Assembly (NCBI RefSeq): GCF_900105055.1
Contig: NZ_FNTA01000004.1
Span: forward strand, 3,813,501 to 3,877,500
Source of the DNA: Amycolatopsis lurida
GTDB lineage: Bacteria; Actinomycetota; Actinomycetes; Mycobacteriales; Pseudonocardiaceae
Direction: 5' to 3'
Length of the DNA: 64,000 nt
Shown piece after piece: positions 1 through 8,387 of the stretch (position 1 is its first letter; every line of letters begins with the position of its first letter). Made by a program: the position numbers and the translations under genes. A model generated the notes under the pieces. It was not told the DNA's origin and did not search any database. It saw only the letters and a list, made by a program, of their open reading frames with translations.

Positions 1-1204
1 AGAAACCCAGTGGCGCCAGCAGTTTCGTCACGGTCGAAACGATCGGGACGCGGTATTCCTGGGTCTCCGGGGCGAAACCGGCCGCCCGGTCGAAGCTGCC
101 GAGGTAAGGCGGCCGCGCGGTGAGCAGATCGCCCGCCGCGCGGTCCAGGATCTCGACGGTGCGCCAGGGGTGCGTCGCGAAGTACTCGACGACGTTGCGC
201 CTGCTGATCTGTTCGCGGTACTTCGGGTACTCGGGGTCCTGCGTCGCGGGTTTCGGATGCCACCAGCCGTTGCCCGCGTACTGGCCGAAGGAAGCGGGCA
301 GCCCCAGCGCGGCGAGGTCGGCCCCGGTGTCGTGCCGACCGTCCACAATGGTCAGAAAGATCGTGTTGAACATGTTGATCTCACGCGAATCGTCGCCCGG
401 CCGCGCGGCGAGCGAGCCGTCGGGCAGCTTCGCCGGTTCGACGGTCTGCTGCGCGTAGGCCGTGCCCCCGGCGAGCGCGCCGATGACGAACACCGCGGGA
501 AGCCACCGCTTCAGGCCGCGGACGCCCGCAGGACGGACGAGCAGCGCGGCGAGCGCGAGCAGCGGCAGGATCATCAGCGTCTGGACCTTGGCGTTCACCG
601 CGATCAGGCCGCCGAAGACCAGCACGGCGAGTCCCGCGTAGCGCCACCAGCCAGGCCGCGCGGCGACCAGCAAGCCGCCGACGGCGAGCAGAAGACCGAG
701 GAACGCGGCACCCTCCCCGAGCACCGAGGCGAAGTAGCCGAAGAAAGCGGAGTCCGCGACGACCAGCAGCAGCCCCAAGGCCGCGAAACCGCGGACGCGG
801 CGCGAGTACGGCAATCCGACGACGATCAGCGCGATCGCCGCGGCGGCCAGAACACTGGTGAGCACCCCGAGGACGACCAGGCTGAGCGTCGATTCGAGGC
901 CCAGCAGCCCGCCGATCGACCGCGCGATCCGCGCGAACCAGCTCTGGGTCAGGAGATAGGTGGCGTCGCATTCGCCGGCCGGGGCGGTGTAGGCGAGGTG
1001 GACGAATCCCTCCGGCTTGCCCTTCCACGGGATGCCCGCGCCGCACAGCACGCGGAAACCGTCGCCGTTGTCGGACATCGCGATCGGCCGCGGCACGAGG
1101 AAACGAACCAGGAGCACGGCGAGCGCGGCGGCGAACACACCGAGGCCGGACAGGCGCGAGGTCGCCTCACGCACTGCCGGTCTGCTGGGGGAAACGACAC
1201 TCAC
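1..1204 (-). CDS. Polytopic membrane protein, GT-C-like, partial
   Basis: This frame is open from a GTG at 1204 to the left edge, so about 401 N-terminal codons are visible and the C-terminus is missing. The GTG overlaps the stop of the upstream gene (GTGA), which indicates translational coupling. The protein begins with a short cytoplasmic tail and a first membrane segment near residues 22-40. A loop with the motif MSDNGDGFR follows, then several hydrophobic segments and a long extracytoplasmic stretch with PEYPKYREQ. One early loop followed by many membrane helices is the layout of GT-C glycosyltransferases that use polyprenyl-phosphate sugars. I recognise no named family, so the function is inferred from topology and from the neighbouring glycan genes. 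Confidence 0.75.
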   Translation of the reverse strand, partial: MSVVSPSRPAVREATSRLSGLGVFAAALAVLLVRFLVPRPIAMSDNGDGFRVLCGAGIPWKGKPEGFVHLAYTAPAGECDATYLLTQSWFARIARSIGGLLGLESTLSLVVLGVLTSVLAAAAIALIVVGLPYSRRVRGFAALGLLLVVADSAFFGYFASVLGEGAAFLGLLLAVGGLLVAARPGWWRYAGLAVLVFGGLIAVNAKVQTLMILPLLALAALLVRPAGVRGLKRWLPAVFVIGALAGGTAYAQQTVEPAKLPDGSLAARPGDDSREINMFNTIFLTIVDGRHDTGADLAALGLPASFGQYAGNGWWHPKPATQDPEYPKYREQISRRNVVEYFATHPWRTVEILDRAAGDLLTARPPYLGSFDRAAGFAPETQEYRVPIVSTVTKLLAPLGF

Positions 1205-2820
1205 GAAGGGCACGGTACGTGGCGGAAATCGAGCGAACGGTCGAGGGCCGACGTGACCGCCCGCTCGACGTCCGCCCGCAGGAACACGGTGATCCACGAG
1301 GAGGTTCCTTCGCGCGCGAACGTCGCGACGCGATACCTGGCCGCGTACGCCGGGTCGATCACGCAGGTCTGCTTCGCCGAGTAACCGCTGTCGGTGATGA
1401 CGGCGATCGTCGGATGCCGCCGGGAGACGACGACCTCGCCTTCTTCCTCGGTCTGGCCCCGGACGCCGACGATCTGCAGTTGCGTCCCCGCGTGGTACGA
1501 CAGCACGCCGGGCGCGGAGGTGCTCACGACCGAACCGGGCGGCAGATGGCCGTCGAGCCAGCGGCCGATCTCCTCCATCTGCGCGCCGTGGTCGTGCCAG
1601 GCACGCACGCGGGCGAGCATCTCCGGGCTGAACACCGACACCAGCACCGCGAGCCCGGACAACGCCACCGCGGCGGCGGGCACCAGCCGCTGGACCGGCG
1701 GACGCGGCCGCGGGCTCGGCTTCGCGGTGGAAACGAGCACGCCGGAGACCAGCACCGCCGACACCGCCGCCACCGACAGCAGCGGCGGGATCGGCGCCAG
1801 CAGCCGCCAGGCGGGCCCGGCGTCGCCGCCGAAGAAGACCACGAAACCGGTGAGCGCGACGGCGGTGGCCAGCATCAGCCAGGTCAGCGACCTGGCCTCG
1901 GCCTCGTGCGGCGTCCGGCCGGTGCGGCGCAGCAACAGGGCCACCACCGCGATCAGGCCGAGCAGCAGGAATCCCTGGTGGGCCAGGGAGAACCCCGACA
2001 GATACCGCCACCCGCCGTCGATCCTGGCGGACAGGCCGACGTCGAAGGGGATGACGGCCGACGGCGGCAGCACATGGTCGTAGTAGGTCACCCGCCAAGC
2101 GATCCACGGTGCCGCGAAGACGAGCCCGCCGAGCAGCCAGCCCACCGGCGACCACCAGGTGTAGCGGCCGCGCGAGGCCGCGGCGGCCAGCCAGATCCCG
2201 ACCAGGACCGCGAGCAGGAACCCCGCCGGGCGCGTCATCATCGCGAAGGCGACGAGCACCCCGGCGACCACCGGCCGGCGGGCCGCGAGCGAGGCGAAGA
2301 CACCGAACACGAGCAACACGAACAACGGCGTCTCGGTGCCTGACCCGCCGTATGCGGCGAGGCCCCCCGCGCCCGCGACCAGCACCGCGGCGGCCACCCC
2401 AGAGGCCGGGCGCGCCTCACCGGCCGCCCGCGCGACCACGCGGTTCACCGTCACATGGGCGAGCAGGACGGCGCCGAGCGTGGCGAGAACGCCGAGCACG
2501 ACCGCGGAAGTCTCGATGTCGGCCCCGAACGCGGCCTTCGGCAAGGCGACCACGATCATCCAGAGGAAATTCGCGTAACCCTCGATCCGCTCGCCGGGAT
2601 TGAACACCGGGCCATTGCCGTCGGCGATGTTCTGGACATAACGGAAGGTGATGTACGCGTCCTCCGCGATGGTCGAAAACATCAGCTGGTGCACCAGCGA
2701 GAAACCGAGGGTCAGCATCAGCGCGAAGGCGCGCCAGGTCTTGTCCGCGCTGATCTTGGGCCAGGCCACCAGGACGAAGACCGCGACCAGGAGCCAGGCG
2801 ACGACAAGCGCGATCACCAC
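1201..2820 (-). CDS. AftB-like GT-C membrane glycosyltransferase
   Basis: The protein has 539 residues with about ten membrane segments and a soluble C-terminal domain from about residue 420. The first extracytoplasmic loop, near residues 50-80, contains DAYITFRYVQN followed by NPGERIEGYANFLW. That arrangement of an acidic residue, a FRY-like motif and an EGY-x-NFLW motif is typical of AftB-type arabinofuranosyltransferases and related GT-C enzymes that use decaprenyl-phosphate donors outside the membrane. The GTG start has a GGGGA element 5 bases upstream. The gene is first of a two-gene operon with the partial membrane protein. Its donor and acceptor cannot be read from sequence; cell-wall arabinan or another surface glycan is the likely target. 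Confidence 0.75.
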   Translation of the reverse strand: MVIALVVAWLLVAVFVLVAWPKISADKTWRAFALMLTLGFSLVHQLMFSTIAEDAYITFRYVQNIADGNGPVFNPGERIEGYANFLWMIVVALPKAAFGADIETSAVVLGVLATLGAVLLAHVTVNRVVARAAGEARPASGVAAAVLVAGAGGLAAYGGSGTETPLFVLLVFGVFASLAARRPVVAGVLVAFAMMTRPAGFLLAVLVGIWLAAAASRGRYTWWSPVGWLLGGLVFAAPWIAWRVTYYDHVLPPSAVIPFDVGLSARIDGGWRYLSGFSLAHQGFLLLGLIAVVALLLRRTGRTPHEAEARSLTWLMLATAVALTGFVVFFGGDAGPAWRLLAPIPPLLSVAAVSAVLVSGVLVSTAKPSPRPRPPVQRLVPAAAVALSGLAVLVSVFSPEMLARVRAWHDHGAQMEEIGRWLDGHLPPGSVVSTSAPGVLSYHAGTQLQIVGVRGQTEEEGEVVVSRRHPTIAVITDSGYSAKQTCVIDPAYAARYRVATFAREGTSSWITVFLRADVERAVTSALDRSLDFRHVPCPS

Positions 2821-3081
2821 CTGATCCCCACCCTCCCGGGCCGAGCCGCTTCGTGTGCGAAAGGCCTACGGTCAAGTATCGATCACGGCGCCGGTCTGTT
2901 TCTTTCGGCGCAGTCAATCGACACGAATGGGCCAGCAAGTGTGCACAAAGTAGGCAACCGCCCGCCGTTTTGCCCGGCAGGATGTGACTCCTTCGGGTAA
3001 CGGTCCCCGGTGGTTAATCTGGCTTCCCCTTCCGTTCCGCACCTCGGGGGTTCCGTGCGGATTCCCCACCCGAGGTAGCCC

Positions 3082-5025
3082 GTGCCCATCCAGACCTCCC
3101 TGCCGGCCGACGTCGTCACCCTGTGCGTCGCGCTGCTCGTCCTCGGCCTTCCCGGTCTGCTCACCGGATTCGCCGTCGGCCTGCGCGGCTGGGTGCTGGC
3201 GGGGACGACACCGTTGCTGAGTTACACCATCGGTGGCCTCGCGGGACCGTGGGCGGCCGCGCTCGGGCTCCCGTTCACCCCGGTGACTTACGCGGTGGCG
3301 ACGGCCTTGTTCGCCGGAGTCGCGTACGGCCTGCGGCGGCTCACTCTGCGCCGATGGCCGCCCGCGTCCGAGGAACCGCTGTGGGGACGGTCCGGGCATC
3401 TCGCGGTGGGAGCGTGCCTGCTGCTCGCGGCCGCCGTCGGGATGTACGCGGTGGTGCGCGGGATGGGCAGGCTGGACGCCATCCCGCAGGGCTTCGACGC
3501 CGTCTATCACGCCAACGGGGTCCGGCAGATCGCCGAAACCGGGGACGGCAGCCTGTTCGGCACCGGCGAGGTCAACTGGTACGGCGACGCGGCGCCGGTG
3601 TTCTACCCCAACGCGTACCACCTGCTCGCGTCCGTGCTGTACCTGCTCAGCCCGGCGACCATCCCGCTGACACTGGACGTGAACACCGCTCTGCTGCCCG
3701 CGCTGCTGGCGTTGTCGCTGGTCACGATGGTGCGCGTGTTCCGTGGGCGCGCGGTGTTCGCGGGCGCGGCCGCGCTCGTCTCCATCGCGCCGGTGATGGG
3801 CCTGTACGAATCGATGAGCAGGGGACCTTTGCTCCCGTTCCTGCTCGGCCTCGCGCTGACCCCGCTGGCCGCCGTCGCGGTGAAGCGTTACCTCGACCGG
3901 CCCGCGCCCGACACCGGCTTCGTGCTGCTGGCGACCGCCGTCGGGCTGCTGTGCGTGCACTCGTCGGCGTTGTTCGGCGCGATCCTGTTCGCCGGCCCGC
4001 TGCTGCTGCAACGCTGGATCGCGCCCGGCGAACGGTGGCGGCGGATCGGCCGGGACCTGCGCGCGCTGGCGATCGTCGGAGTCGGCGCGATCGTCGTGGC
4101 GTGGCTGCAACTGTTCGGCGCGATCGGGCTCGCGAACGGCGCGCTGCCCTACCGCAGCTGGCCGGTCGAATGGCGGGCGACGACGGCGCTCGGCGCGTTG
4201 CTGGGCTTCCAGCATCACGAGCCGTATCCGCAGATCTGGCTTTCCGTGGCCTTGTTGCTGGGCTTCATCTTCTTCTCACGCGCGGGCGCGCTGCGCTGGA
4301 TCGGCGTGACCGCGTTGCTCAGCGGGCTCGCCTACATCGCGGTGACGTCGTCGGAGCACCCGCTCGTGCTGGCGCTGTCGCGGCCTTGGTGGAACGACCC
4401 GTACCGGTTCATGTCGATGGCGGCGATCCCGCTGTCGATCATCGCGGCGCACGGCCTCGCCGAGTCGCAGGCGTGGCTGCGGGACAACGTGGCGCACCGG
4501 AAGATGCCCGCGTTCGCCGTCGCGGTGGTGGTGTTCGGCGCGTTCGCCTTCCTGAGCAACGGTTTCTACGCGCCGTCCAACGCGGCCAAGGTCGCGCCCG
4601 GCTACGCGAACACGCCCGATGCCGATCCGCACAAGCTGCCGGTGAGCCCGGACGAGGTCGTCGCGATGGAGAAGCTCGCCGAGTTCGTGAAACCCGGCGA
4701 GCGCGCGCTGAACGACCGGCTGGACGGGACGGTGTGGACCTACGCGCTCTCCGGCGTCCGGACGACTTCCGGGCATTTCGACGAGACGCTGTCGCCGTCG
4801 GACGCGCGGCTGCTGGAGTGGCATTTCCGCGAGTACCCGTCGAACGCGCGGGTGCGGGCGGCGGTGGCGCGGCTGAACGTGCGGTGGGTGATCCTCGGGC
4901 AGTACGGCTACCCGACGGGCGCCCCGCGCCAGGCCGGGCTGCGCGATCTGGACGGGCTGAACTTCGTGACCGAGGTCTATCGCAACCCCGACGCCGTCAT
5001 CTACCGGCTGAACCCCCGCGATTAG
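3082..5025 (+). CDS. DUF6541-like multi-pass membrane protein, probable glycan assembly
   Basis: The protein has 647 residues and is strongly hydrophobic from the N-terminus to about residue 500, with a soluble C-terminal domain of about 140 residues. A large loop near residues 130-175 carries QGFDAVYHANGVRQI and YPNAYH motifs, which I associate with DUF6541 membrane proteins of actinobacterial glycan clusters. The GTG start follows a CGAGGT element. The gene is divergent from the AftB-like gene across about 260 bases and convergent with the UPF0104-like gene; both reading frames end inside a long shared inverted repeat. The family resembles GT-C enzymes by topology. No catalytic function is established that I can name. 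Confidence 0.7.
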   Translation: MPIQTSLPADVVTLCVALLVLGLPGLLTGFAVGLRGWVLAGTTPLLSYTIGGLAGPWAAALGLPFTPVTYAVATALFAGVAYGLRRLTLRRWPPASEEPLWGRSGHLAVGACLLLAAAVGMYAVVRGMGRLDAIPQGFDAVYHANGVRQIAETGDGSLFGTGEVNWYGDAAPVFYPNAYHLLASVLYLLSPATIPLTLDVNTALLPALLALSLVTMVRVFRGRAVFAGAAALVSIAPVMGLYESMSRGPLLPFLLGLALTPLAAVAVKRYLDRPAPDTGFVLLATAVGLLCVHSSALFGAILFAGPLLLQRWIAPGERWRRIGRDLRALAIVGVGAIVVAWLQLFGAIGLANGALPYRSWPVEWRATTALGALLGFQHHEPYPQIWLSVALLLGFIFFSRAGALRWIGVTALLSGLAYIAVTSSEHPLVLALSRPWWNDPYRFMSMAAIPLSIIAAHGLAESQAWLRDNVAHRKMPAFAVAVVVFGAFAFLSNGFYAPSNAAKVAPGYANTPDADPHKLPVSPDEVVAMEKLAEFVKPGERALNDRLDGTVWTYALSGVRTTSGHFDETLSPSDARLLEWHFREYPSNARVRAAVARLNVRWVILGQYGYPTGAPRQAGLRDLDGLNFVTEVYRNPDAVIYRLNPRD

Positions 5026-5095
5026 TCACCTACTTGCGGTCGTTCCGTAGGCGCCAAGGCGAGTGATAGACCGCAAGTAGGTGACTAATCGCGGG
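5015..5095. terminator. 27-bp perfect inverted repeat, bidirectional terminator
   Basis: The arms 5015-5041 and 5069-5095 are perfect inverted copies of 27 bases separated by a 27-base loop. The stop codons of both flanking convergent genes lie inside the arms, so both proteins end with the codons CGC GAT TAG (Arg-Asp-stop). The structure can form on either transcript and probably terminates both. The arms are much longer than a typical rho-independent stem and there is no obvious U-tract. Confidence 0.75.
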
Positions 5096-6053
5096 TCACG
5101 AGGCGGGCCGAGAGGGCGGCGCCGCCGGCGGTGATCAGGTCCGCGACGGTGAACATCACCCGGGAGGCGATGGCGAACGCCGTCGCCTGGACGACGGTGA
5201 GGCCCGAAGCGGTCAGGACGGCGACCTGCGCGACCTCGCGGACGCCGACCCCGCTGGGCAGGATGAACGCGAACGTCCCGACGGTCATCGCGACGGCCAT
5301 CGCGCCGACGCACAGCACGAAGCCGCTGAACCCGGGCGTGCCGACGGAGTTCGCCAGCAACCACAAGTGCACGCCCTGGAGCGCCCAGGCGGCGGTCGAC
5401 GAGCCGAAGACCTTCCCGACGACCGACCAGCTCAGCCGGTGGTCCAGCGGCGGACGGCGCAGGATCCGCAGCACCAGCGACGTGCCCCAGGTGAGCACAC
5501 GCGGGTGCAGCATCGCCAGGCCGACCGGGATCAACACGAACAGCCACAGCGCCCGCGGGCTGTTGCTGAACACCGCGGGGGCCGCGAGCAGCGAGACGAC
5601 CAGCGCGGACACCACGCCGACGCCGAGCTGGATGAGCGAGCCGGTGAAGATCCGTGCCCTGGCGAGCCCGGCCTTGCGCCCCAGCTCCATCTGCAGCAGG
5701 TACGCCCATACCGAACCCGGCACGTACTTGCCGAGCGAGCCGACGAGGCAGATCTGCGCGCCGCGGGCATAGCCGATCGGCTTGCCGAGGTCGTCGACCA
5801 TGACCTGCCAACCGTAGGTCGACACCATGATCGCGGCGATGAGCGCGAGCAGGCTCAACGTGGAGGATTCCCACGCGACCTCGGACAAGGTCCGCCAGAA
5901 TTCACCCCAATTGGTGACCAAGGTCTTCGCCGCGAAACCGACGACCAGCAGGATGGCGACCCAGCGGACGACGTCGAGGATCTTCGCCTTGGTGGATTTC
6001 GGTTGTTTTACCGCAACCGAAGACTCCTCTTCGGGCGTTTCGACCGTCGTCAC
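5085..6053 (-). CDS. UPF0104 / LPG-synthase-TM family membrane protein
   Basis: The protein has 322 residues, with a charged 30-residue N-terminal tail and then seven to eight membrane helices. The motif GKYVPGSVW near residues 108-116 is characteristic of the lysylphosphatidylglycerol synthetase membrane region (UPF0104). Stand-alone members often sit in polysaccharide loci and are proposed to move lipid-linked substrates. The GTG start is preceded by a near-perfect AAAGGAGGT ribosome site 4 bases upstream, the strongest in the region. It lies 34 bases downstream of the LuxC-like gene start-to-stop run, as the distal gene of the acyl operon. A flippase role is inference from family and location. 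Confidence 0.8.
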   Translation of the reverse strand: MTTVETPEEESSVAVKQPKSTKAKILDVVRWVAILLVVGFAAKTLVTNWGEFWRTLSEVAWESSTLSLLALIAAIMVSTYGWQVMVDDLGKPIGYARGAQICLVGSLGKYVPGSVWAYLLQMELGRKAGLARARIFTGSLIQLGVGVVSALVVSLLAAPAVFSNSPRALWLFVLIPVGLAMLHPRVLTWGTSLVLRILRRPPLDHRLSWSVVGKVFGSSTAAWALQGVHLWLLANSVGTPGFSGFVLCVGAMAVAMTVGTFAFILPSGVGVREVAQVAVLTASGLTVVQATAFAIASRVMFTVADLITAGGAALSARLVTRD

Positions 6054-6087
6054 TGAACCTCCTTTGCTGCTACCTCGTACCCGCAGG

Positions 6088-7338
6088 TCAGACCTGCACG
6101 GTCACCAAGCGGCTGAACTCGGTCAGCAGATCGTAGCCGTCCCAAATCGCGGAGAACGTCAGGGCCGAGCCGAACGGAACGACCCGGTCGACGCCGCGGC
6201 CTGCCAATTCCGTCACGAATTCCGTCAATTCTTCTTTGGTGAAGCCGAATTGACCGACGGTTTGATCTTTGCGGAGCACGATCGGGACGAGGTCGGAAAG
6301 CGTGTCGACGCGCGCGTTGCCGAAAGTGCCCGCGCCGAGCCACTCGCGCGGGAGGACGGCGGGGTCGGCCAGCTCCAGTGTCGCGATGCCGTTGCCCTGG
6401 AACTCGATGCCGTCGACGAGCCCGTCGACGGCCGCGCCGTACGCGGAAACCCGCTTCTGCACGGCCATGGCGGGCTCGGTGACGTGCTGTTTCGCCGCCA
6501 GCACCTCGGCGAGCAGCTTCCGGAACTCCTGCCCGGCTTCCCGGGCGCCGTCTTCGTCGCCGACCCAGAACACCGCGCGCGGCGACGAGCAGGCGGCCTG
6601 GTCGAACCAGTACGAGTCGTTGTAGAAACCCTCGGCCGCGCCGCGGCGTTCGGCGTCGGAGGCGTTCCGCCAGCCGCGCACCGAAGCGACCGCGAACGAC
6701 GACCGGTCCGGGAAGGTCAGGTCACGCGCGTGCGGGGCGAGCGGGTACTTGCGCAGCGCGGCGACCGAGGCGTCGCCGCCCCAGATGACCCGGAGATCCG
6801 CGGCGACCGACAACGCGCCACTGATCGCGTCGCTGCGGTCGTAGGTGACCATGCGCTGCGTCGCGGTGATCGCGGCGGCGGTGTCGGCGTCCACTTCGGA
6901 CAGTGCGGCGTTCAGCGCCGCCAGCACCGTTTCCGCCGCGCCGGCCGAACGCGACGACACGCGGACGACGTTGTGGTTACCGGCCAGCGCGGACAGCGCC
7001 CACGAGTACACGAAGATCGTGTCGACGTTGGCCGGCGGCACGTGGAAGACCAGCCCGCGCGGGAAGCGCAGCGCGTCACCGGATGTTTCCAAAGTGGACA
7101 GTGTCTTCAGCGCCTTGGCGATCTCTCCCTTGCGCAGGAAGAAACCGAGCGAAGCCAGTTCCGGGAAGCGGCGCGCCGTCGCGGGAACGAGCAGCTTGCG
7201 CGCGAACTTCGTCAGGAACTCGACGACACGCGGGTCGCCCACGCGCAGCCGTCCCCCGACCGGCTCGGCACGCAGCTCTTCGACGAGCTCGTCGACCTCG
7301 ATCGCGTCCGCGAGCGGAAAACGCTGGTTCAGGCTCAT
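6088..7338 (-). CDS. LuxC-like acyl-CoA / acyl-protein reductase
   Basis: The protein has 416 residues and belongs to the LuxC branch of the aldehyde dehydrogenase superfamily, which reduces a thioester-bound acyl group to an aldehyde with NADPH. The motif DQAACSSPR near residues 246-254 holds the expected acyl-accepting cysteine, Cys250, and PPANVDTIF near residue 101 fits the family. The ATG start overlaps the stop of the LuxE-like gene by four bases. LuxC enzymes are usually about 480 residues, so this is a shorter member. No luciferase or LuxD gene is present, so the acyl group probably serves the adjacent sugar-modifying genes rather than light production. The identity of the acyl chain is unknown. 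Confidence 0.85.
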   Translation of the reverse strand: MSLNQRFPLADAIEVDELVEELRAEPVGGRLRVGDPRVVEFLTKFARKLLVPATARRFPELASLGFFLRKGEIAKALKTLSTLETSGDALRFPRGLVFHVPPANVDTIFVYSWALSALAGNHNVVRVSSRSAGAAETVLAALNAALSEVDADTAAAITATQRMVTYDRSDAISGALSVAADLRVIWGGDASVAALRKYPLAPHARDLTFPDRSSFAVASVRGWRNASDAERRGAAEGFYNDSYWFDQAACSSPRAVFWVGDEDGAREAGQEFRKLLAEVLAAKQHVTEPAMAVQKRVSAYGAAVDGLVDGIEFQGNGIATLELADPAVLPREWLGAGTFGNARVDTLSDLVPIVLRKDQTVGQFGFTKEELTEFVTELAGRGVDRVVPFGSALTFSAIWDGYDLLTEFSRLVTVQV

Positions 7339-8387
7339 GCCGCCGCTCCCTGGAAGGTGTCCGAGCAGCCGCGGGCCTCGGCCTTGGGCAGCCTGCCCAA
7401 GACCGAGAAGTGCTTGCCCGGCCAGTCGCCGTCGTCGATTCCGTTGCAGACACCGAGGTCCTCGGTGAGCAGGACATGCCCCGGGTACGAGCGCGGCAGC
7501 GTGCTGACGACCTCGATCACGCCGGGCTCGCCGACCGGCTGCTCTTCCCAGGTCTCCGGGTCCCGGATCACGACGTCGGCGAAATCGGGGCAGTACAACG
7601 AGTTCCCGGACGGGCCTTCGAGGAACACGGTGCCGATCTGCTCGATCATCCCGTAGTAGTTGTGGATGCGGGTGAGTCCGGTGTCCCCTTTGAACCGGCG
7701 GCGGAATTCGGTGTTGTCCACCGCGCGGTCGATCAGTTTTTTCCAGCCGCCGGAGTGGACCAGGATCCCGTTGGACAGGTCCAGCCTGTGCTCGCGGGCG
7801 ACCTCGTAGAGGTACTGCCACACCATGAAGGTGAAGCCGAAGATCAGGAAGGGCTTGTCGCCGTACGTCGCCAGGAACGTCTTGACCGCCTCGACGTCCG
7901 GCTGGTCGTTCTCGTCGAGCACGTAGGTGTGCTTGCGGCCGAAGTTCGCCATGCCCAGCACGCCCGCGCCGCGCGCGGAGAACGAGCGGCGGTTCTTGAT
8001 GATGCCGATGGTGTCGACCATCAGCATCGGCAGCCGCTCGTTGCCGAGGATCTCCTGCAACGTGGCGCCGAGCTGCTTGGTCTGCGCGCCGGCGGCGTCC
8101 TTGTCCAGGTAGATCCGGGACGCGCCCGCGCCGGTGGTGCCCGAGGAGGTCAGCGTCTTGAAGATCTCGGACTCGGGGATGCTGCGCAGGTCGTGCGTCT
8201 TGAACATCCGCACCGGCAGCCACGGCAGATCCGCGATGGACGCGAACTCCGCGTCCCTTGCGATGCCGAGCGACGAGAGGACGCGCTCGTAGCCCTCGGA
8301 GTTCTCGCGGTGGTGCGCGGTGAGCTCGGCGAGCTGCGGAAGCAAGTGCTTCTCGCGCTCGGCCTGGGACAACGTGAAGACGCTCAT
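7335..8387 (-). CDS. LuxE-like acyl-protein synthetase
   Basis: The protein has 350 residues and matches the LuxE family (acyl-protein synthetase), whose members activate a fatty acid as an acyl-adenylate and pass it to a cysteine and then to LuxC. The ATP-binding signature SSGTTGAGAS is at residues 81-90, preceded by the family motif VRMFKTHDL. A later NYYGMIEQIG motif resembles the adenylate-forming A5 region. ATGA overlaps at both ends link it to the acyl-AMP ligase upstream and the LuxC-like gene downstream, so all three are probably made in fixed ratio. In Vibrio LuxE works in a complex with LuxC and LuxD; the LuxE-LuxC partnership is the part retained here. Confidence 0.85.
   Translation of the reverse strand: MSVFTLSQAEREKHLLPQLAELTAHHRENSEGYERVLSSLGIARDAEFASIADLPWLPVRMFKTHDLRSIPESEIFKTLTSSGTTGAGASRIYLDKDAAGAQTKQLGATLQEILGNERLPMLMVDTIGIIKNRRSFSARGAGVLGMANFGRKHTYVLDENDQPDVEAVKTFLATYGDKPFLIFGFTFMVWQYLYEVAREHRLDLSNGILVHSGGWKKLIDRAVDNTEFRRRFKGDTGLTRIHNYYGMIEQIGTVFLEGPSGNSLYCPDFADVVIRDPETWEEQPVGEPGVIEVVSTLPRSYPGHVLLTEDLGVCNGIDDGDWPGKHFSVLGRLPKAEARGCSDTFQGAAA

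Noticed and set aside
170..1384. 404-codon rightward frame at the left edge
   Set aside because: The leftward frame in the same place encodes a hydrophobic membrane protein with coherent topology; this frame is Arg/Gln/Gly-rich noise.
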